Below are positions 26,802 to 37,516 of a stretch of DNA of 64,000 nucleotides, piece by piece; positions within the stretch are counted from its first letter, which is position 1; each line of letters starts with the position of its first letter. Source of the DNA: Demequina sp. NBRC 110056 (GTDB lineage: Bacteria > Actinomycetota > Actinomycetes > Actinomycetales > Demequinaceae); NCBI RefSeq assembly GCF_002090155.1, contig NZ_BBRM01000002.1, forward strand, positions 496,001 to 560,000. The letters run 5' to 3'. The notes under the pieces are model-generated. The model made no database searches. It saw only the letters and a list, made by a program, of their open reading frames with translations, and was not told the DNA's origin. Position numbers and translations under genes: made by a program.

Positions 26802-28319
26802 GTGAACAACCCGTTGCGCGATCCCCGGGATCGCCGGCTCCCCCGCATCGCCGGATCGTGCGGCCTGGTCATGTTCGGCGTGACCGGTGACCTCGCGCGC
26901 AAGAAGCTCATGCCGGCGGTGTACGACCTGGCCAACCGCGGCCTCCTGCCCCCGGCGTTCGCGCTCACGGGCTTCGCTCGTCGCGACTGGGACCGCGAGG
27001 ACTTCGAGGGCGTCGTCTACGAGTCCGTGAAGAAGCACGCGCGCACGCCGTTCCGCGAGGAGACCTGGAAGCAGCTCGCCGAGGGCATCCGCTTCGTGCA
27101 GGGCACCTTCGACGACGCCGACGCCTTCCGTCGCCTGCGGGAGACCGTGGAGGAGCTCGACGAGCGCCGCGGCACCGGCGGCAACCATGCGTTCTACCTG
27201 TCGATCCCGCCGTCGGCGTTCCCTCAGGTGCTCACGCAGCTGCGGGACTCGGGTCTGTCGGACCAGCGCGACGGCGCGTGGCGTCGCGTCGTCATCGAGA
27301 AGCCGTTCGGGCACGACCTCGAGTCGGCGAACGCGCTCGACGAGGTGGTCTCGGACGTCTTCCCGCCCGACTCGGTGTTCCGCATCGACCACTACCTCGG
27401 CAAGGAGACGGTCCAGAACCTGCTCGCGCTGCGGTTCGCTAACCAGCTGTTTGAGCCCATCTGGAACAGCCAGTTCGTCGACCACGTGCAGATCACCATG
27501 GCCGAGGACATCGGCATCGGGTCGCGCGCGGGCTACTACGACGGCATCGGCCAGGCCCGCGACGTCATCCAGAACCACCTCCTCCAGCTCTTCGCGCTCA
27601 CCGCGATGGAGGAGCCCGCGACCTTCGACGCCGACGACCTGCGCGACGAGAAGGAGAAGGTGCTGCGGGCGACCAAGCTGCCCGCCGACCTCGACGCGAA
27701 CACCGCGCGTGGCCAGTACGCGGCCGGCTGGCGCGGCGGCGAGCAGGTGGGCGGCTTCCTCGACGAGGACGGCATCTCCCCAGACTCGATCACCGAGACG
27801 TACGCCGCGATCCGCCTCGACGTGCCCAACCGCCGCTGGGCGGGCACGCCGTTCTACCTGCGTGCCGGCAAGCGCCTCGGGCGACGCGTCACCGAGATCG
27901 CGCTCGTCTTCAAGAAGGCGCCGAGCCCCTACTTCCAGGAGATCGACGGCGTCGAGGTCGGCAACAACGCGCTCGTGATCCGCGTGCAGCCCGACGAGGG
28001 CGTGACGCTGAAGTTCGGCTCCAAGGTCCCCGGCACGGGCATGGAGGTGCGTGACGTCACGATGGACTTCGCGTACGGCAACGCGTTCACGGAGACCTCG
28101 CCGGAGGCGTACGAGCGCCTGATCCTCGACGTCCTGCTCGGCGACCCGCCGCTGTTCCCGCGTCACGAGGAGGTCGCGCTGTCGTGGAAGCTCCTCGACC
28201 CGATCACCTCGCATTGGGAGAGCAACGGCCAGCCCGAGCCGTACCGCTCGGGCACGTGGGGCCCGCCCTCGGCTGACGCCATGCTCGCGAAGGACGGCCG
28301 CGTCTGGAGGCGCCCATGA
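26802..28319 (+). CDS. zwf: glucose-6-phosphate 1-dehydrogenase
   Basis: First and committed step of the oxidative pentose-phosphate pathway, giving NADPH. The 505-residue protein has the nucleotide-binding GVTGDLARKKLMPAVYDL and the substrate site RIDHYLGKETVQNL with its catalytic His region. The start is GTG at 26802 with GGAGG eight bases before it. The stop overlaps the opcA start, so zwf and its activator are coupled. Confidence 0.97.
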   Translation: MNNPLRDPRDRRLPRIAGSCGLVMFGVTGDLARKKLMPAVYDLANRGLLPPAFALTGFARRDWDREDFEGVVYESVKKHARTPFREETWKQLAEGIRFVQGTFDDADAFRRLRETVEELDERRGTGGNHAFYLSIPPSAFPQVLTQLRDSGLSDQRDGAWRRVVIEKPFGHDLESANALDEVVSDVFPPDSVFRIDHYLGKETVQNLLALRFANQLFEPIWNSQFVDHVQITMAEDIGIGSRAGYYDGIGQARDVIQNHLLQLFALTAMEEPATFDADDLRDEKEKVLRATKLPADLDANTARGQYAAGWRGGEQVGGFLDEDGISPDSITETYAAIRLDVPNRRWAGTPFYLRAGKRLGRRVTEIALVFKKAPSPYFQEIDGVEVGNNALVIRVQPDEGVTLKFGSKVPGTGMEVRDVTMDFAYGNAFTETSPEAYERLILDVLLGDPPLFPRHEEVALSWKLLDPITSHWESNGQPEPYRSGTWGPPSADAMLAKDGRVWRRP

Positions 28320-29227
28320 TCATCACCCTGCCCAAGACCACCGTCTCGGAGATCAACAAGGCTCTCGTCAACGCGCGCAAGGAGGGCGGCGTGGTCTCCC
28401 TCAGCCGCGTGATGACCCTCGTCATCGACGCGACGGACGCCGATCCCGAGGACGCCATCGAGACCGCCAACGTGGCCTCCCGCGAGCACCCGTGCCGCAT
28501 CATCGTCGTCGCGCCGGCCGAGCAGGGCGACGACTGCCTGGACGCCGAGCTGCGCGTGGGCGGCGACGCCGGCGCGTCCGAGGTCGTCGTGCTGCGCCCC
28601 TCCGGCGAGCAGACCGCGCACTCCGACACGCTCGTCACTCCCCTCCTGCTGCCCGACGCGCCCATCGTGGCGTGGTGGCCCGCAGGGGTCCCTGTGAACG
28701 CCGCCGGCACCGGCATCGGCACCATGGCCGTGCGCCGCATCGTCGACTCGAAGGGCGACCCCGAGCCCGGCGCCGTGCTCGCGCGCATGGCGGCGGACTA
28801 CGCCCCGGGCGACACCGACCTCGCGTGGACCCGCGTGACCCGCTGGCGCGCGCTGCTCGCCGCGGCTCTCGAGCAGGTCGAGGACCGCCGCGTCACCCGT
28901 GCGCGCCTCCACGGCGACACCGGCAGCCCGTCGATCCTGCTGCTGGGCGCCTGGCTGCAGAACACGCTCGGATGCGAGATCGAGGACTCGTACGACGACT
29001 CGGTGCGCGGCCTGCAGTCGATCACGCTCGAGACCCCGTCCGGCGAGATCGGCATCTTCCGCCCCGACGGCCACAACGCGACGCTCACGCAGCCCGGCCA
29101 GCCCGACCACACGATCGCGCTCCCGGCGCGATCGCTGGGCGACTGCCTGGCCGAGGAGCTGCGCCGCCTCGACGACGACCCCGTCTATGGCGAGGCGCTC
29201 GAGCGCTACGCCGCCTCCCGCGACTGA
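28316..29227 (+). CDS. opcA: glucose-6-phosphate dehydrogenase assembly protein OpcA
   Basis: Accessory subunit needed for full Zwf activity in cyanobacteria and actinobacteria. The 303-residue protein has the family stretch MIITLPKTTVSEINKALVN, VVSLSRVMTLVI, HPCRIIVV, LLPDAPIVAWWPAGVP and a C-terminal metal-free alpha-beta domain. ATG start overlaps the zwf stop by four bases. No catalytic motif; acts by binding Zwf. Confidence 0.95.
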   Translation: MIITLPKTTVSEINKALVNARKEGGVVSLSRVMTLVIDATDADPEDAIETANVASREHPCRIIVVAPAEQGDDCLDAELRVGGDAGASEVVVLRPSGEQTAHSDTLVTPLLLPDAPIVAWWPAGVPVNAAGTGIGTMAVRRIVDSKGDPEPGAVLARMAADYAPGDTDLAWTRVTRWRALLAAALEQVEDRRVTRARLHGDTGSPSILLLGAWLQNTLGCEIEDSYDDSVRGLQSITLETPSGEIGIFRPDGHNATLTQPGQPDHTIALPARSLGDCLAEELRRLDDDPVYGEALERYAASRD

Positions 29228-29238
29228 ACGGAGCAGCC

Positions 29239-29961
29239 ATGCCTGAGGTCATCGTCTACGCCGACGCGGACGCCGTCGCCCAGTCCACCGCCGCGCGCCT
29301 GCTGGTGCGCATCGGCGACGTGCTCGCGCACCGCGACCGCGCGGACGTCATGGTCACCGGCGGCACCGTCGGCATCGCGACGCTCGCGACCGCGGCGGCC
29401 TCGCCGCTCGCGCAGACCATCGACTGGACGTCGGTGCACGTGTGGTGGGGCGACGAGCGCTTCGTCGAGGCCGGGCACGCCGACCGCAACGAGGGCCAGG
29501 CGCAGGCCGCGTTGCTGGGCGGGCTGCCTCTGCCCGAGGGCAACATCCACCGTATGGGCTCGTCCTCCGCGTTCGCGACAGCCGAGGACGCGGCCGCCGC
29601 GTATGCAGCCGACATCGCCGAGGCCGGCGACCCGGCTTGGGACATCCTCATGCTCGGGCTCGGCCCCGACGGCCACGTCGCGAGCCTCTTCCCCGGTCAC
29701 CCGGTGTACGTCGAGTCCGACCCGGCGAGCGCATCGGCGCTGCCCGTGCACGACTCACCCAAGCCGCCGCCCACGCGCGTGACCCTGTCCCTCGCGACGA
29801 TCAACCGGGCCCGCGAGGTGTGGGTGGTCGCGGCGGGTGCCGCCAAGGCGGATGTCGTGGCCCGCTGCGTCCACGGGGACGCTCAGCTGCCGGGCGCAGC
29901 CGTCCGCGGCTCGGAGCGCACCTTGTGGCTCGTCGACGCGGCGGCGGCGACCCGCATCTGA
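29239..29961 (+). CDS. pgl: 6-phosphogluconolactonase
   Basis: Hydrolyses 6-phosphogluconolactone, the product of Zwf. The 240-residue protein has VTGGTVGIATL, VHVWWGDERFV, the phosphate-binding region and LGLGPDGHVASLFPGH, the hallmark of the DevB/Pgl family. The ATG at 29239 follows a GGAG site and lies 11 bases after opcA; it is the last gene of the operon. It is convergent with the small Rdx-like gene, only four bases away. Confidence 0.96.
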   Translation: MPEVIVYADADAVAQSTAARLLVRIGDVLAHRDRADVMVTGGTVGIATLATAAASPLAQTIDWTSVHVWWGDERFVEAGHADRNEGQAQAALLGGLPLPEGNIHRMGSSSAFATAEDAAAAYAADIAEAGDPAWDILMLGLGPDGHVASLFPGHPVYVESDPASASALPVHDSPKPPPTRVTLSLATINRAREVWVVAAGAAKADVVARCVHGDAQLPGAAVRGSERTLWLVDAAAATRI

Positions 29962-29965
29962 CGCG

Positions 29966-30190
29966 TCAGAGACGCGCCTTGACCGTCTCCACGATGGTCG
30001 TGATGTCGTACTCGTCGGGCTTCGAGTAGATGACCTCGTCGTCGGCGCGGAACGTGAACACGCCCTTGTCGCCGGGCTTGAGGGTCACGCCTCCCAGTCC
30101 CTGGCCGAACGTGCTCAGCAGCGTCCGCTGCGCGTCGAGCGCACGGTCCAGGTAGCCGCAGGGGACGCAGTACTCGATCTCGATCTGCAT
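29966..30190 (-). CDS. Rdx/SelW-like thioredoxin-fold protein
   Basis: A 74-residue protein starting MQIEIEYCVPCGYLDRAL, with the redox motif CVPC at residues 8-11 at the end of the first beta strand, then TLLSTFGQGLGGVTLKPG and a C-terminal strand and helix. This is the compact thioredoxin-like SelW/SelT/Rdx fold with cysteine in place of selenocysteine. The ATG at 30190 has AGGAGA just upstream; earlier in-frame ATGs lack one. Redox partner unknown. Its 3' end nearly touches pgl on the other strand. Confidence 0.85.
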   Translation of the reverse strand: MQIEIEYCVPCGYLDRALDAQRTLLSTFGQGLGGVTLKPGDKGVFTFRADDEVIYSKPDEYDITTIVETVKARL

Positions 30191-30310
30191 GACTCTCCTC
30201 ATCCGGGCGGGCTCGTTCCCGCCCCTCATGACGACACTATCGCCCGCGCGGCCATTCCCTCGGCCGCCCTGAACGCTCCGCCGTTAGTCCACTCGTGTCG
30301 GCGCGCCCGG

Positions 30311-30357
30311 CTTCTCCGTCCCGCTTCACCGTCCCGCTTCACCGTCCCGCCTCACCG
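30311..30357 (+). repeat. 13-base tandem repeat, about 3.6 copies
   Basis: CTTCTCCGTCCCG is followed by two exact copies of CTTCACCGTCCCG and a partial CCTCACCG. The last partial unit runs into the left arm of the inverted repeat that follows. Confidence 0.85.
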
Positions 30358-30457
30358 ACAGTTCCGAACATCTGCGTCGCAACACGCCGAGCGACACGCC
30401 ACCCGCGGCTGCGACACGACGGCGTGTCGGGCGCGCGACGTTCGTGACTGTCGGGTG
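30353..30457. repeat. long nested inverted repeat, possible structured RNA or site array
   Basis: The outer arms are CACCGACAGT..CGAAC (30353-30369) and GTTCG..ACTGTCGGGTG (30440-30457), complementary apart from a two-base mismatch and one bulge. GTCGC (30376-30380) pairs GCGAC (30435-30439), and ACACGCCG (30382-30389) pairs CGGCGTGT (30420-30427). The competing hairpin CGACACG-ACGG-CGTGTCG (30412-30429) sits inside. Pairing in register over about 105 bases suggests a folded transcript or a remnant of a small repeated element. Not matched to a known RNA family. Confidence 0.55.
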
Positions 30458-30653
30458 CGGGAGTTGGCGCAGCCGGAGCGCCGGCCTCCGCATAGCCGAT
30501 GCGCGGGCCGGGTGGGTGCCAGCGCGGCTCTAGCAGTGGCGCCGATGCGCGGGCCCGGCTCGTCCTGGTACGGCACCGGCAGGCGCGCCGATGCGCGAGT
30601 CGACGTGGCGGCGCGGCGCTGGGTCGCGTCCTGGTCAGGATGGCCGAGACGCG

Positions 30654-30691
30654 CCGAGGCCGCCCTCCCCTTGCGGGTCGGGCGGCCTCGG
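30654..30691 (-). terminator. terminator hairpin after rbpA
   Basis: A perfect 12-bp stem CCGAGGCCGCCC/GGGCGGCCTCGG with a 14-base loop, 12 bases past the rbpA stop. No T-run. Confidence 0.75.
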
Positions 30692-30702
30692 GGTGCGAGC
30701 CG

Positions 30703-31074
30703 TCAGTCGGCGACGGCGACGGACTCGCGGCGCGCGCGCAGCTCCGTGAGAGCCTCGTCGAGCAGGGCCTTGCCCTCCTCGTCGGTGCGACGCTCCTTCA
30801 CGTAGGCGAGGTGCGTCTTGTACGGCTCGTTGCGGATGGGCTCAGGAGGGTTCTCCTGGTCCAGGCCCGCGGGGAAGCCGCACTTGGGGCAGTCCCACTC
30901 GAGCGGGATCTCCGGCGCGTCCGTCTCATCGCCCAGCGCGAAGCTCGGCGACGTGACGTGGCCACGCGCGCAGTAGTAGTTGACGGTCTGGCGAGGCGCG
31001 GACTCGCCGCGTTCGTCCTCGCCCATCGGGCCCGCGCCTACGCGCGAGCCCCTGATGGCGTTTCCAGCAGCCAT
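30703..31074 (-). CDS. rbpA: RNA polymerase-binding protein RbpA
   Basis: Actinobacterial transcription factor that binds RNA polymerase and the principal sigma factor and stabilises open complexes. The 123-residue protein has a basic N-terminal tail, the RbpA core with YYCARGH and WDCPKCGFPAG, and a C-terminal sigma-interaction region after PYKTHLAYVKERR. GAGGGGAA precedes the ATG, which is 19 bases after secG, so the two are likely co-transcribed. Confidence 0.95.
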   Translation of the reverse strand: MAAGNAIRGSRVGAGPMGEDERGESAPRQTVNYYCARGHVTSPSFALGDETDAPEIPLEWDCPKCGFPAGLDQENPPEPIRNEPYKTHLAYVKERRTDEEGKALLDEALTELRARRESVAVAD

Positions 31075-31093
31075 GGTTCCCCTCGTCGTCCCT

Positions 31094-31339
31094 CTACAAA
31101 GCGAAGCGGCTGATGAGACCGAGAAGCACGATCACCATCACCCACACGATCGCCGTGATCCAGGTGATGCGCGTGAGGTTGCGCTCACCGACTGCGGAGG
31201 ACTGCACACCCGAGGCGAAGCCACCGCCGAACATGTCGGTGATGCCGCCGCCACGGCCGCGGTGAATCAGCACGAGGCCGATGAGGATGAGGCTGGTGAG
31301 CACCAGCAGCACCCACAGAGTGGTCTCGAGAATCGCCAC
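31094..31339 (-). CDS. secG: protein-export membrane protein SecG
   Basis: Small subunit of the SecYEG translocon. The 81-residue protein has two hydrophobic segments (about residues 7-25 and 57-77) separated by HRGRGGGITDMFGGGFASG, the glycine-rich cytosolic loop typical of SecG. GTG start with AAGGAG five bases upstream. Lies between tpiA and rbpA as in other actinobacteria. Confidence 0.95.
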   Translation of the reverse strand: MAILETTLWVLLVLTSLILIGLVLIHRGRGGGITDMFGGGFASGVQSSAVGERNLTRITWITAIVWVMVIVLLGLISRFAL

Positions 31340-31371
31340 AGTTCTCCTTAGGTCGCGGTCGAACGGCTACA

Positions 31372-31377
31372 AGGATA
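31372..31377 (-). promoter_or_regulatory. possible -10 box of secG-rbpA
   Basis: TATCCT in the 62-base tpiA-secG gap would give a leader of about 25 bases containing the AAGGAG site. No -35 is evident. Confidence 0.35.
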
Positions 31378-31401
31378 CGCGACGCAGCGCGCCGAGTGGG
31401 A

Positions 31402-32193
31402 CTAGATCCCCACCTGGTGCGCGCGGAACCGGACGATCTTCGCGAACTCCTCGGGATCGAGGCTCGCTCCGCCGACCAGGCCGCCGTCCACGTCGGGCTG
31501 CGCCATGAGCTGAGCGATCGAGCTCGACTTCACCGAGCCGCCGTACAGGACGCGCACGCCGTCGGCGAGCTCAGCGTCGTACAGCTCGGCGAGGCGACCG
31601 CGGATCGCCGCGCACACCTCCTGCGCGTCCTCGGGCGTCGCGACCTCTCCGGTGCCGATGGCCCAGACGGGCTCGTAGGCGATGACGACGTCCTTGGCCT
31701 GCTCGGCCGGCAGGTCCTTCAGCGCGCCGTCCACCTGCGCGAGCGTGTACTCGACGTGGGTGCCCTCCTTGCGGATGTCGAGCCCCTCGCCCACGCACAC
31801 GATCGGGACGATCCCGCTGCCGAACGCCGCAGCGGTCTTCGCGGCCACGACCTCGTCCGACTCGCCGTGGTACTCGCGGCGCTCGGAGTGGCCGACGGCC
31901 ACGTAGGAGACGCCGAGCTTCGACAGCTGCGAGCCGGCGACCTCGCCGGTGTACGCGCCGGACGCGTGCTGCGAGATGTCCTGGGCGCCGTACTTGATCT
32001 CGAGCTGGTCCGCGTCCACCAGGGTCTGCACCGAGCGGATCGAGGTGAACGAGGCGAGCACGGCGACCTCGACATCCTCGAAGTCGTGCTTGCCGTCGCG
32101 CAGCAGCCACGCGAGCTTCTGCACGGTGTGGGTGGCCTCGAGGTGGTCGAGGTTGAGCTTCCAGTTGCCAGCGATGAGCGGCGTACGTGCCAT
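31402..32193 (-). CDS. tpiA: triosephosphate isomerase
   Basis: Interconverts DHAP and glyceraldehyde 3-phosphate. The 263-residue TIM barrel has the catalytic Lys in GNWKLN, His in VGHSERR, Glu in [11 protein letters not shown] and the phosphate loop GGSVKSS. It follows pgk by three bases, forming the gap-pgk-tpiA glycolytic cluster. Confidence 0.97.
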   Translation of the reverse strand: MARTPLIAGNWKLNLDHLEATHTVQKLAWLLRDGKHDFEDVEVAVLASFTSIRSVQTLVDADQLEIKYGAQDISQHASGAYTGEVAGSQLSKLGVSYVAVGHSERREYHGESDEVVAAKTAAAFGSGIVPIVCVGEGLDIRKEGTHVEYTLAQVDGALKDLPAEQAKDVVIAYEPVWAIGTGEVATPEDAQEVCAAIRGRLAELYDAELADGVRVLYGGSVKSSSIAQLMAQPDVDGGLVGGASLDPEEFAKIVRFRAHQVGI

Positions 32194-32196
32194 GAG

Positions 32197-33387
32197 TCAG
32201 TCCTCCAGAACGGCAAGGCCCGGCAGGACCTTGCCCTCGAGCAGTTCGAGCGACGCGCCGCCGCCCGTGGAAATGTGCGAGAAGCCGGCCTCGTCGAAGC
32301 CCAGGCGGCGGACCGCGGCGGCGGAGTCGCCGCCGCCGACCACGGAGAAGCCGTCGGCGTCGATCATGGCCTGCGCGACGGCCGCCGTGCCGGGAGCGAA
32401 GGCCTCGAACTCGAACACGCCCATGGGGCCGTTCCAGACGATGGTCTTCGCGTCCGCGATCTTCGCGGCGAACGCCTTGCCAGCCTCGGGGCCGATGTCG
32501 AGGCCCATCCAGCCGTCGGGGATCTCGCTGGCCGGCACGGTGCGGTGCTCGGCGTCAGCGGCGAACGCCGCGGCGACCTCGATGTCCTCGGGCAGCACGA
32601 TCTCGACGCCATTGGCCTCCGCGGTGGCGAGGTAGCCCTTGACCTTGTCGATCTGGTCCTCCTCGAGCAGCGACGAGCCCACGGAGTGGCCCTTCGCGGC
32701 GAGGAACGTGAACACCATGCCGCCGCCGATGAGCAGGCGGTCGGCCTTGCTCAGCAGGTTCTCGATGACGAGCAGCTTGTCCGACACCTTCGAGCCGCCG
32801 AGCACGACCGCGTACGGGCGCTCAGGGTCGGTCGTGGCGCGCGAGAGCGACTCGACCTCCTTTTGCACCAGGAGACCCGCCGCGGCAGGAAGCTTCTGCG
32901 CGACGTCGTAGACCGACGCCTGCTTGCGGTGCACGACGCCGAAGCCGTCGGAGACGAACGCGTCGGCGAACGCGGCGAGCTGCGCGGCGAGCGCCTCGCG
33001 CTCCTCGTCGACCTTCGAGGTCTCGCGGGCGTCGTAGCGCACGTTCTCGAGCATCGCGACCTGGCCGGGCTCGAGCGCGGCGACGGTGGCCTCGGCGGAC
33101 GGGCCCACGAGGTCCTCCGCGAGGGTCACCGGGCGGCCGAGCAGCTCGGCGAGGCGTGCGGCCGCGGGCGCGAGCGAGTACTCGGGCTTGGGCTCGCCGC
33201 CGGGACGGCCGAGGTGCGCGGTGACGATGACCGCGGCGCCGGCGTCGAGGAGGCGCTGGATCGTGGGCACCGAGGCGCGGACGCGGCCGTCGTCGGTGAT
33301 GGTGGTGCCGTCCAGCGGCACGTTGAGGTCGGAGCGGACCAGCACCTTCTTGCCGGTGAGGTCGCCCAGGGAGTCGATGGTCTTCAT
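32197..33387 (-). CDS. pgk: phosphoglycerate kinase
   Basis: ATP-forming step of lower glycolysis. The 396-residue protein begins [20 protein letters not shown], with [12 protein letters not shown], substrate-binding HLGRPGG, the hinge and the nucleotide loop [14 protein letters not shown]. The ATG at 33387 has GAGG nine bases upstream; a longer frame has no ribosome site and runs into the hairpin after gap. Stop is three bases before tpiA. Confidence 0.97.
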   Translation of the reverse strand: MKTIDSLGDLTGKKVLVRSDLNVPLDGTTITDDGRVRASVPTIQRLLDAGAAVIVTAHLGRPGGEPKPEYSLAPAAARLAELLGRPVTLAEDLVGPSAEATVAALEPGQVAMLENVRYDARETSKVDEEREALAAQLAAFADAFVSDGFGVVHRKQASVYDVAQKLPAAAGLLVQKEVESLSRATTDPERPYAVVLGGSKVSDKLLVIENLLSKADRLLIGGGMVFTFLAAKGHSVGSSLLEEDQIDKVKGYLATAEANGVEIVLPEDIEVAAAFAADAEHRTVPASEIPDGWMGLDIGPEAGKAFAAKIADAKTIVWNGPMGVFEFEAFAPGTAAVAQAMIDADGFSVVGGGDSAAAVRRLGFDEAGFSHISTGGGASLELLEGKVLPGLAVLED

Positions 33388-33414
33388 TGGTTCAGTCCTC
33401 GTTTCCGTGACATG

Positions 33415-33451
33415 ACGACGCCCGCACACGCAGCGCGTGCGCGGGCGTCGT
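33415..33451 (-). terminator. strong hairpin between gap and pgk
   Basis: Arms of 17 bases (33415-33431 and 33435-33451) pair at 16 positions around a 3-base loop AGC. It stands 20 bases after the gap stop and 27 before pgk. It could end most gap transcripts while allowing some read-through to pgk-tpiA, or protect the gap mRNA 3' end. Confidence 0.7.
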
Positions 33452-33471
33452 CACGATGACACCTGTGAAGG

Positions 33472-34584
<1,113 letters not shown>

Positions 34585-34586
34585 TC

Positions 34587-34592
34587 AGCCTA
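34587..34592 (-). promoter_or_regulatory. possible -10 box of gap
   Basis: TAGGCT, again within GTAGGCTGAC as at tkt, in the 162-base whiA-gap gap. It would give a leader of about 100 bases. No clear -35. Confidence 0.35.
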
Positions 34593-34638
34593 CTACTAAC
34601 GCCCGCGCCCTCGCGCAGTACGAAAGTCCTGCTCCGAG

Positions 34639-35622
34639 TCAGTCGAGCTCGAGCATCTCGGGGGTGATGCCCGCCTCGGTGTCGGGGATCCCCAGCTCCT
34701 CGGCGCGCTTGTCCGCGGTGGCCAGCAGGCGGCGGATGCGTCCCGCCACCGCGTCCTTGGTCAGCTGCGGGTCGGCCAGCTTGCCGAGCTCCTCGAGCGA
34801 CGCGTCCTTGTTCTGGAGGCGCAGCCGCCCCGCCTCGACCAGGTGCTCGGGCACGTCGTCGCCGAGGATCTCGAACGCGCGCTGGACGCGCGCGCCCGCG
34901 GCGACGGCGGCCTGCGCGCTGCGGCGGAGGTTCGCGTCGTCGAAGTTCGCCAGGCGATTGGCCGTGCCGCGCACCTCGCGGCGGGTGCGCTTGTCTTCCC
35001 ACTCGAGCACGGAGTCGTGGGCGCCCAGGCGCGTCAGCAGCTGAGCGATCGCGTCGCCGTCGCGGATGACGACGCGGTCGACGCCCCTGACCTCGCGCGA
35101 CTTCGCGCTGATGCCGAGCCTGCGCGCCGCGCCGACGAGCGCGAGAGCCGCCTCCGGTCCGGGGGACGTCACCTCGAGCGACGACGACCGTCCGGGCTCG
35201 GTGAGCGAGCCGTGCGCGAGGAACGCGCCACGCCAGGCGGCGACGGTGTCCTCGATCGAGCCCGCGACCACCTGGGGCGGCAGGCCGCGCACGGGCCGTC
35301 CGCGGTGGTCGAGCAGACCCGTCTGCCGCGCGAGGGACTCGCCCTCCTTCACGACCCGGACCACGTAGCGGTTGCCCTTCTTGAGGGCACCGCCCGACAC
35401 GACGATGATCTCGCTCATGAGGCCGAAGACCTCGTGGATGAAGGCGCGCAGGCGACGGGCGCCCGCGGCCGTGTCCAGCTCGGCCTCGATCACGATCCGG
35501 CCCGACACGATGTGCAGGCCACCCGCGAACCTCAGCGTCGTCGCGACCTCGGCCTTGCGCGCGGACGTCTTCTCGACGGCCACGCGTGCCAGTTCATCCT
35601 TCACCTGTGCCGTCAGAGCCAT
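34639..35622 (-). CDS. whiA: sporulation/cell-division regulator WhiA
   Basis: DNA-binding protein (LAGLIDADG-like N-terminal domain plus helix-turn-helix) known in Streptomyces to activate cell-division genes. The 327-residue protein shows [14 protein letters not shown], a central [36 protein letters not shown] and a C-terminal helix-turn-helix [20 protein letters not shown]. The ATG at 35622 follows yvcK by five bases. rapZ-yvcK-whiA is conserved across actinobacteria and firmicutes. Confidence 0.95.
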   Translation of the reverse strand: MALTAQVKDELARVAVEKTSARKAEVATTLRFAGGLHIVSGRIVIEAELDTAAGARRLRAFIHEVFGLMSEIIVVSGGALKKGNRYVVRVVKEGESLARQTGLLDHRGRPVRGLPPQVVAGSIEDTVAAWRGAFLAHGSLTEPGRSSSLEVTSPGPEAALALVGAARRLGISAKSREVRGVDRVVIRDGDAIAQLLTRLGAHDSVLEWEDKRTRREVRGTANRLANFDDANLRRSAQAAVAAGARVQRAFEILGDDVPEHLVEAGRLRLQNKDASLEELGKLADPQLTKDAVAGRIRRLLATADKRAEELGIPDTEAGITPEMLELD

Positions 35623-35627
35623 GCGCC

Positions 35628-36596
35628 TTATCCTGCCACTGACCGGGGGCCGGCGGTGACGCTGAGCGCACGTTCGACGGCGATCTCGGCGAGGGCCGCG
35701 CGCAGGGCGAGCGGATCGTGCGCCGCCGCACCCGTGCCGTCCCGTAGGTCGCTCACGCGCAGGCGGGCTCCCCACGCCTCGACGGCCTCGGCAAGGCCGG
35801 GCTCGTCCGCGTGCTCGCGATCCACCAGCACGTCGCCTGGCGCGAAGCCCGGCGCGGCCCGGCACAGCGCCTGCACGTCGTCCGCGCGGGACGTCCCCGC
35901 TGTCTCCTCGTCGTCGTGGCCGACGTTGAGCACGAGCACCGCGCGCGAGGCGGCCCGCGTGAGGGCATCCCCGACGGGCGCCACCATGAAATGCGTCAGC
36001 ACCGAGGTGAACCAGCTACCCGGCCCCAGGACCACCAGGTCGGCGTCGTCGATCGCGGCCACCGTGGCCTCGGGCACGCGCGGCTCCGTCGGGCTCAGGC
36101 GCAAGTCCTCGATCACGCCATCGGCGGTGGCGACGGCCACCTGGCCGACGACCTCGGTGAGCTCGTCGCCGCGTCGCACGCTCGCGGACACCTCCAGCGG
36201 GTCCGTCGACAGCGGCAGCACCCGGCCCTGCGCCTGCAGCAGACGGCTCACCCAGTCGAGGCCGTCGACGAGGTCGTCCGAGCGATCCCACAGCGCGGCG
36301 ATGAGCAGGTTGCCGAGCGCGTGCCCGTCGAGCGGGCCGTCGGTGGCGAAGCGCCACTGGAGCACGTCGCGCCACGTGCGTCCCCACTCGTTGTCGGCGC
36401 ACAGGGCGCTCAGGGCCATGCGCAGGTCGCCCGGGGGGACGATGCCCATCTCGGCACGCAGTCGGCCCGACGAGCCGCCGTCGTCCGCGACGGTCACCAC
36501 CGCGGTCAGCTCGGGCGTGAGGCCCCTGAGCGCGGACAGGGTCGCGTACAGCCCGTGCCCGCCGCCGAGCGCGACGATGCGCGCCGGGTCGCTCAC
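35628..36596 (-). CDS. yvcK: YvcK-family gluconeogenesis factor
   Basis: UDP-sugar-binding protein of the CofD-like family, involved in carbon partitioning between central metabolism and peptidoglycan synthesis. The 322-residue protein begins with [19 protein letters not shown], then [26 protein letters not shown] and the [10 protein letters not shown] motif. GTG start overlaps the rapZ stop (GTGA). Confidence 0.94.
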   Translation of the reverse strand: MSDPARIVALGGGHGLYATLSALRGLTPELTAVVTVADDGGSSGRLRAEMGIVPPGDLRMALSALCADNEWGRTWRDVLQWRFATDGPLDGHALGNLLIAALWDRSDDLVDGLDWVSRLLQAQGRVLPLSTDPLEVSASVRRGDELTEVVGQVAVATADGVIEDLRLSPTEPRVPEATVAAIDDADLVVLGPGSWFTSVLTHFMVAPVGDALTRAASRAVLVLNVGHDDEETAGTSRADDVQALCRAAPGFAPGDVLVDREHADEPGLAEAVEAWGARLRVSDLRDGTGAAAHDPLALRAALAEIAVERALSVTAGPRSVAG

Positions 36597-37516
36597 GACG
36601 CCCCGCGGTCCCGGTGGGTCGTGCGCACCGCATAGCCGCGGTCCCGCAGCGCGGTGCCGAGCGCCTCCGCGATCGCGACGGACCGGTGCTTGCCTCCCGT
36701 GCAGCCGACGCCGATGGTGACCGCATGCTTGTCGTGCGCGCGGTAGAGCTTCAGCGCGCCGTCGATCACGGAGGCGTAGCCGTCCAGGAAGGCCTGCGCG
36801 CCCTCGGAGCCGAGCACGTGGTCGCGCACGGGAGCCTCGAGGCCCGTGAGAGGTCGCAGCTCGGGGACCCAGTGCGGGTTGTCGAGGAAGCGCACATCGG
36901 CGACGAAGTCCGCATCGGCGGGGATCCCGTTCTTGAATCCGAACGACTGCACGTTGACCTGCAGCGCGGGCGTCTCGTCGGCGACCTCGGCGGTCATCAC
37001 GTCCCTCAGCTGGTGCACGTTGAGGTGGGAGGTGTCGATGACGAGGTCGGCGCGGTCGCGCGCATCGGCCACGATCGCGCGCTCGCGCGCGATGCCTTCG
37101 AGGAGCGTGCCGTCCTGCTGCAGCGGGTGCGGGCGGCGCGCCTCCTCGAAGCGCTTCACCAGCGCGGCGTCCGAGGCGTCGAGGAAGATCATCCGGACGG
37201 GCACCCCGCGGTGCTCCAGGTCGTCGACCACGGGGTCGAGGTCGTGGAAGAAGCGGCCGCCGCGCACGTCCACGACAGCGGCCAGGTCGCGCTGCGCCTC
37301 GCCCGCGATGTGGGCGGTGACGAGGCCGCCGAGGAGGTGGGGCGGAAGGTTGTCGACGACGTACCAGCCGAGGTCCGACAGCACCGCCGCGGCCTTGGTG
37401 CGGCCGGCGCCCGACATGCCGGTCAGGATGAGCAGCTCGGGCGTCTGGGGCGCGGCATCGAACTGAGGCCGCGGAATGCCGGAGGGATACGTGACGGCGG
37501 GTGGCTCCTCGGTCAT
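36593..37516 (-). CDS. rapZ: RapZ/YvcJ-family nucleotide-binding protein
   Basis: P-loop protein of 307 residues; the E. coli homologue is an RNase adapter controlling glucosamine-6-phosphate synthase, the function in actinobacteria is less clear. The Walker A reads [12 protein letters not shown], with T-K where S-T is usual. [22 protein letters not shown] and the C-terminal [16 protein letters not shown], likely the RNA or ligand-binding domain, are present. It overlaps uvrC by four bases and yvcK by four bases. Confidence 0.93.
   Translation of the reverse strand: MTEEPPAVTYPSGIPRPQFDAAPQTPELLILTGMSGAGRTKAAAVLSDLGWYVVDNLPPHLLGGLVTAHIAGEAQRDLAAVVDVRGGRFFHDLDPVVDDLEHRGVPVRMIFLDASDAALVKRFEEARRPHPLQQDGTLLEGIARERAIVADARDRADLVIDTSHLNVHQLRDVMTAEVADETPALQVNVQSFGFKNGIPADADFVADVRFLDNPHWVPELRPLTGLEAPVRDHVLGSEGAQAFLDGYASVIDGALKLYRAHDKHAVTIGVGCTGGKHRSVAIAEALGTALRDRGYAVRTTHRDRGAS

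Larger units (their letters stand above)
30191..30702. other. 512-base non-coding gap with repeats
   Basis: No coding region is apparent. The gap holds a 13-base tandem repeat, a long nested inverted repeat, three copies of GCCGATGCGC (30495, 30541, 30587) and the terminator of rbpA. It also must contain the promoter of the Rdx-like gene, which I could not pin down. Confidence 0.7.

Noticed and set aside
30311..30357. CRISPR array
   Set aside because: The units are 13 bases and directly adjacent, with no spacers, and there are no cas genes in the window.
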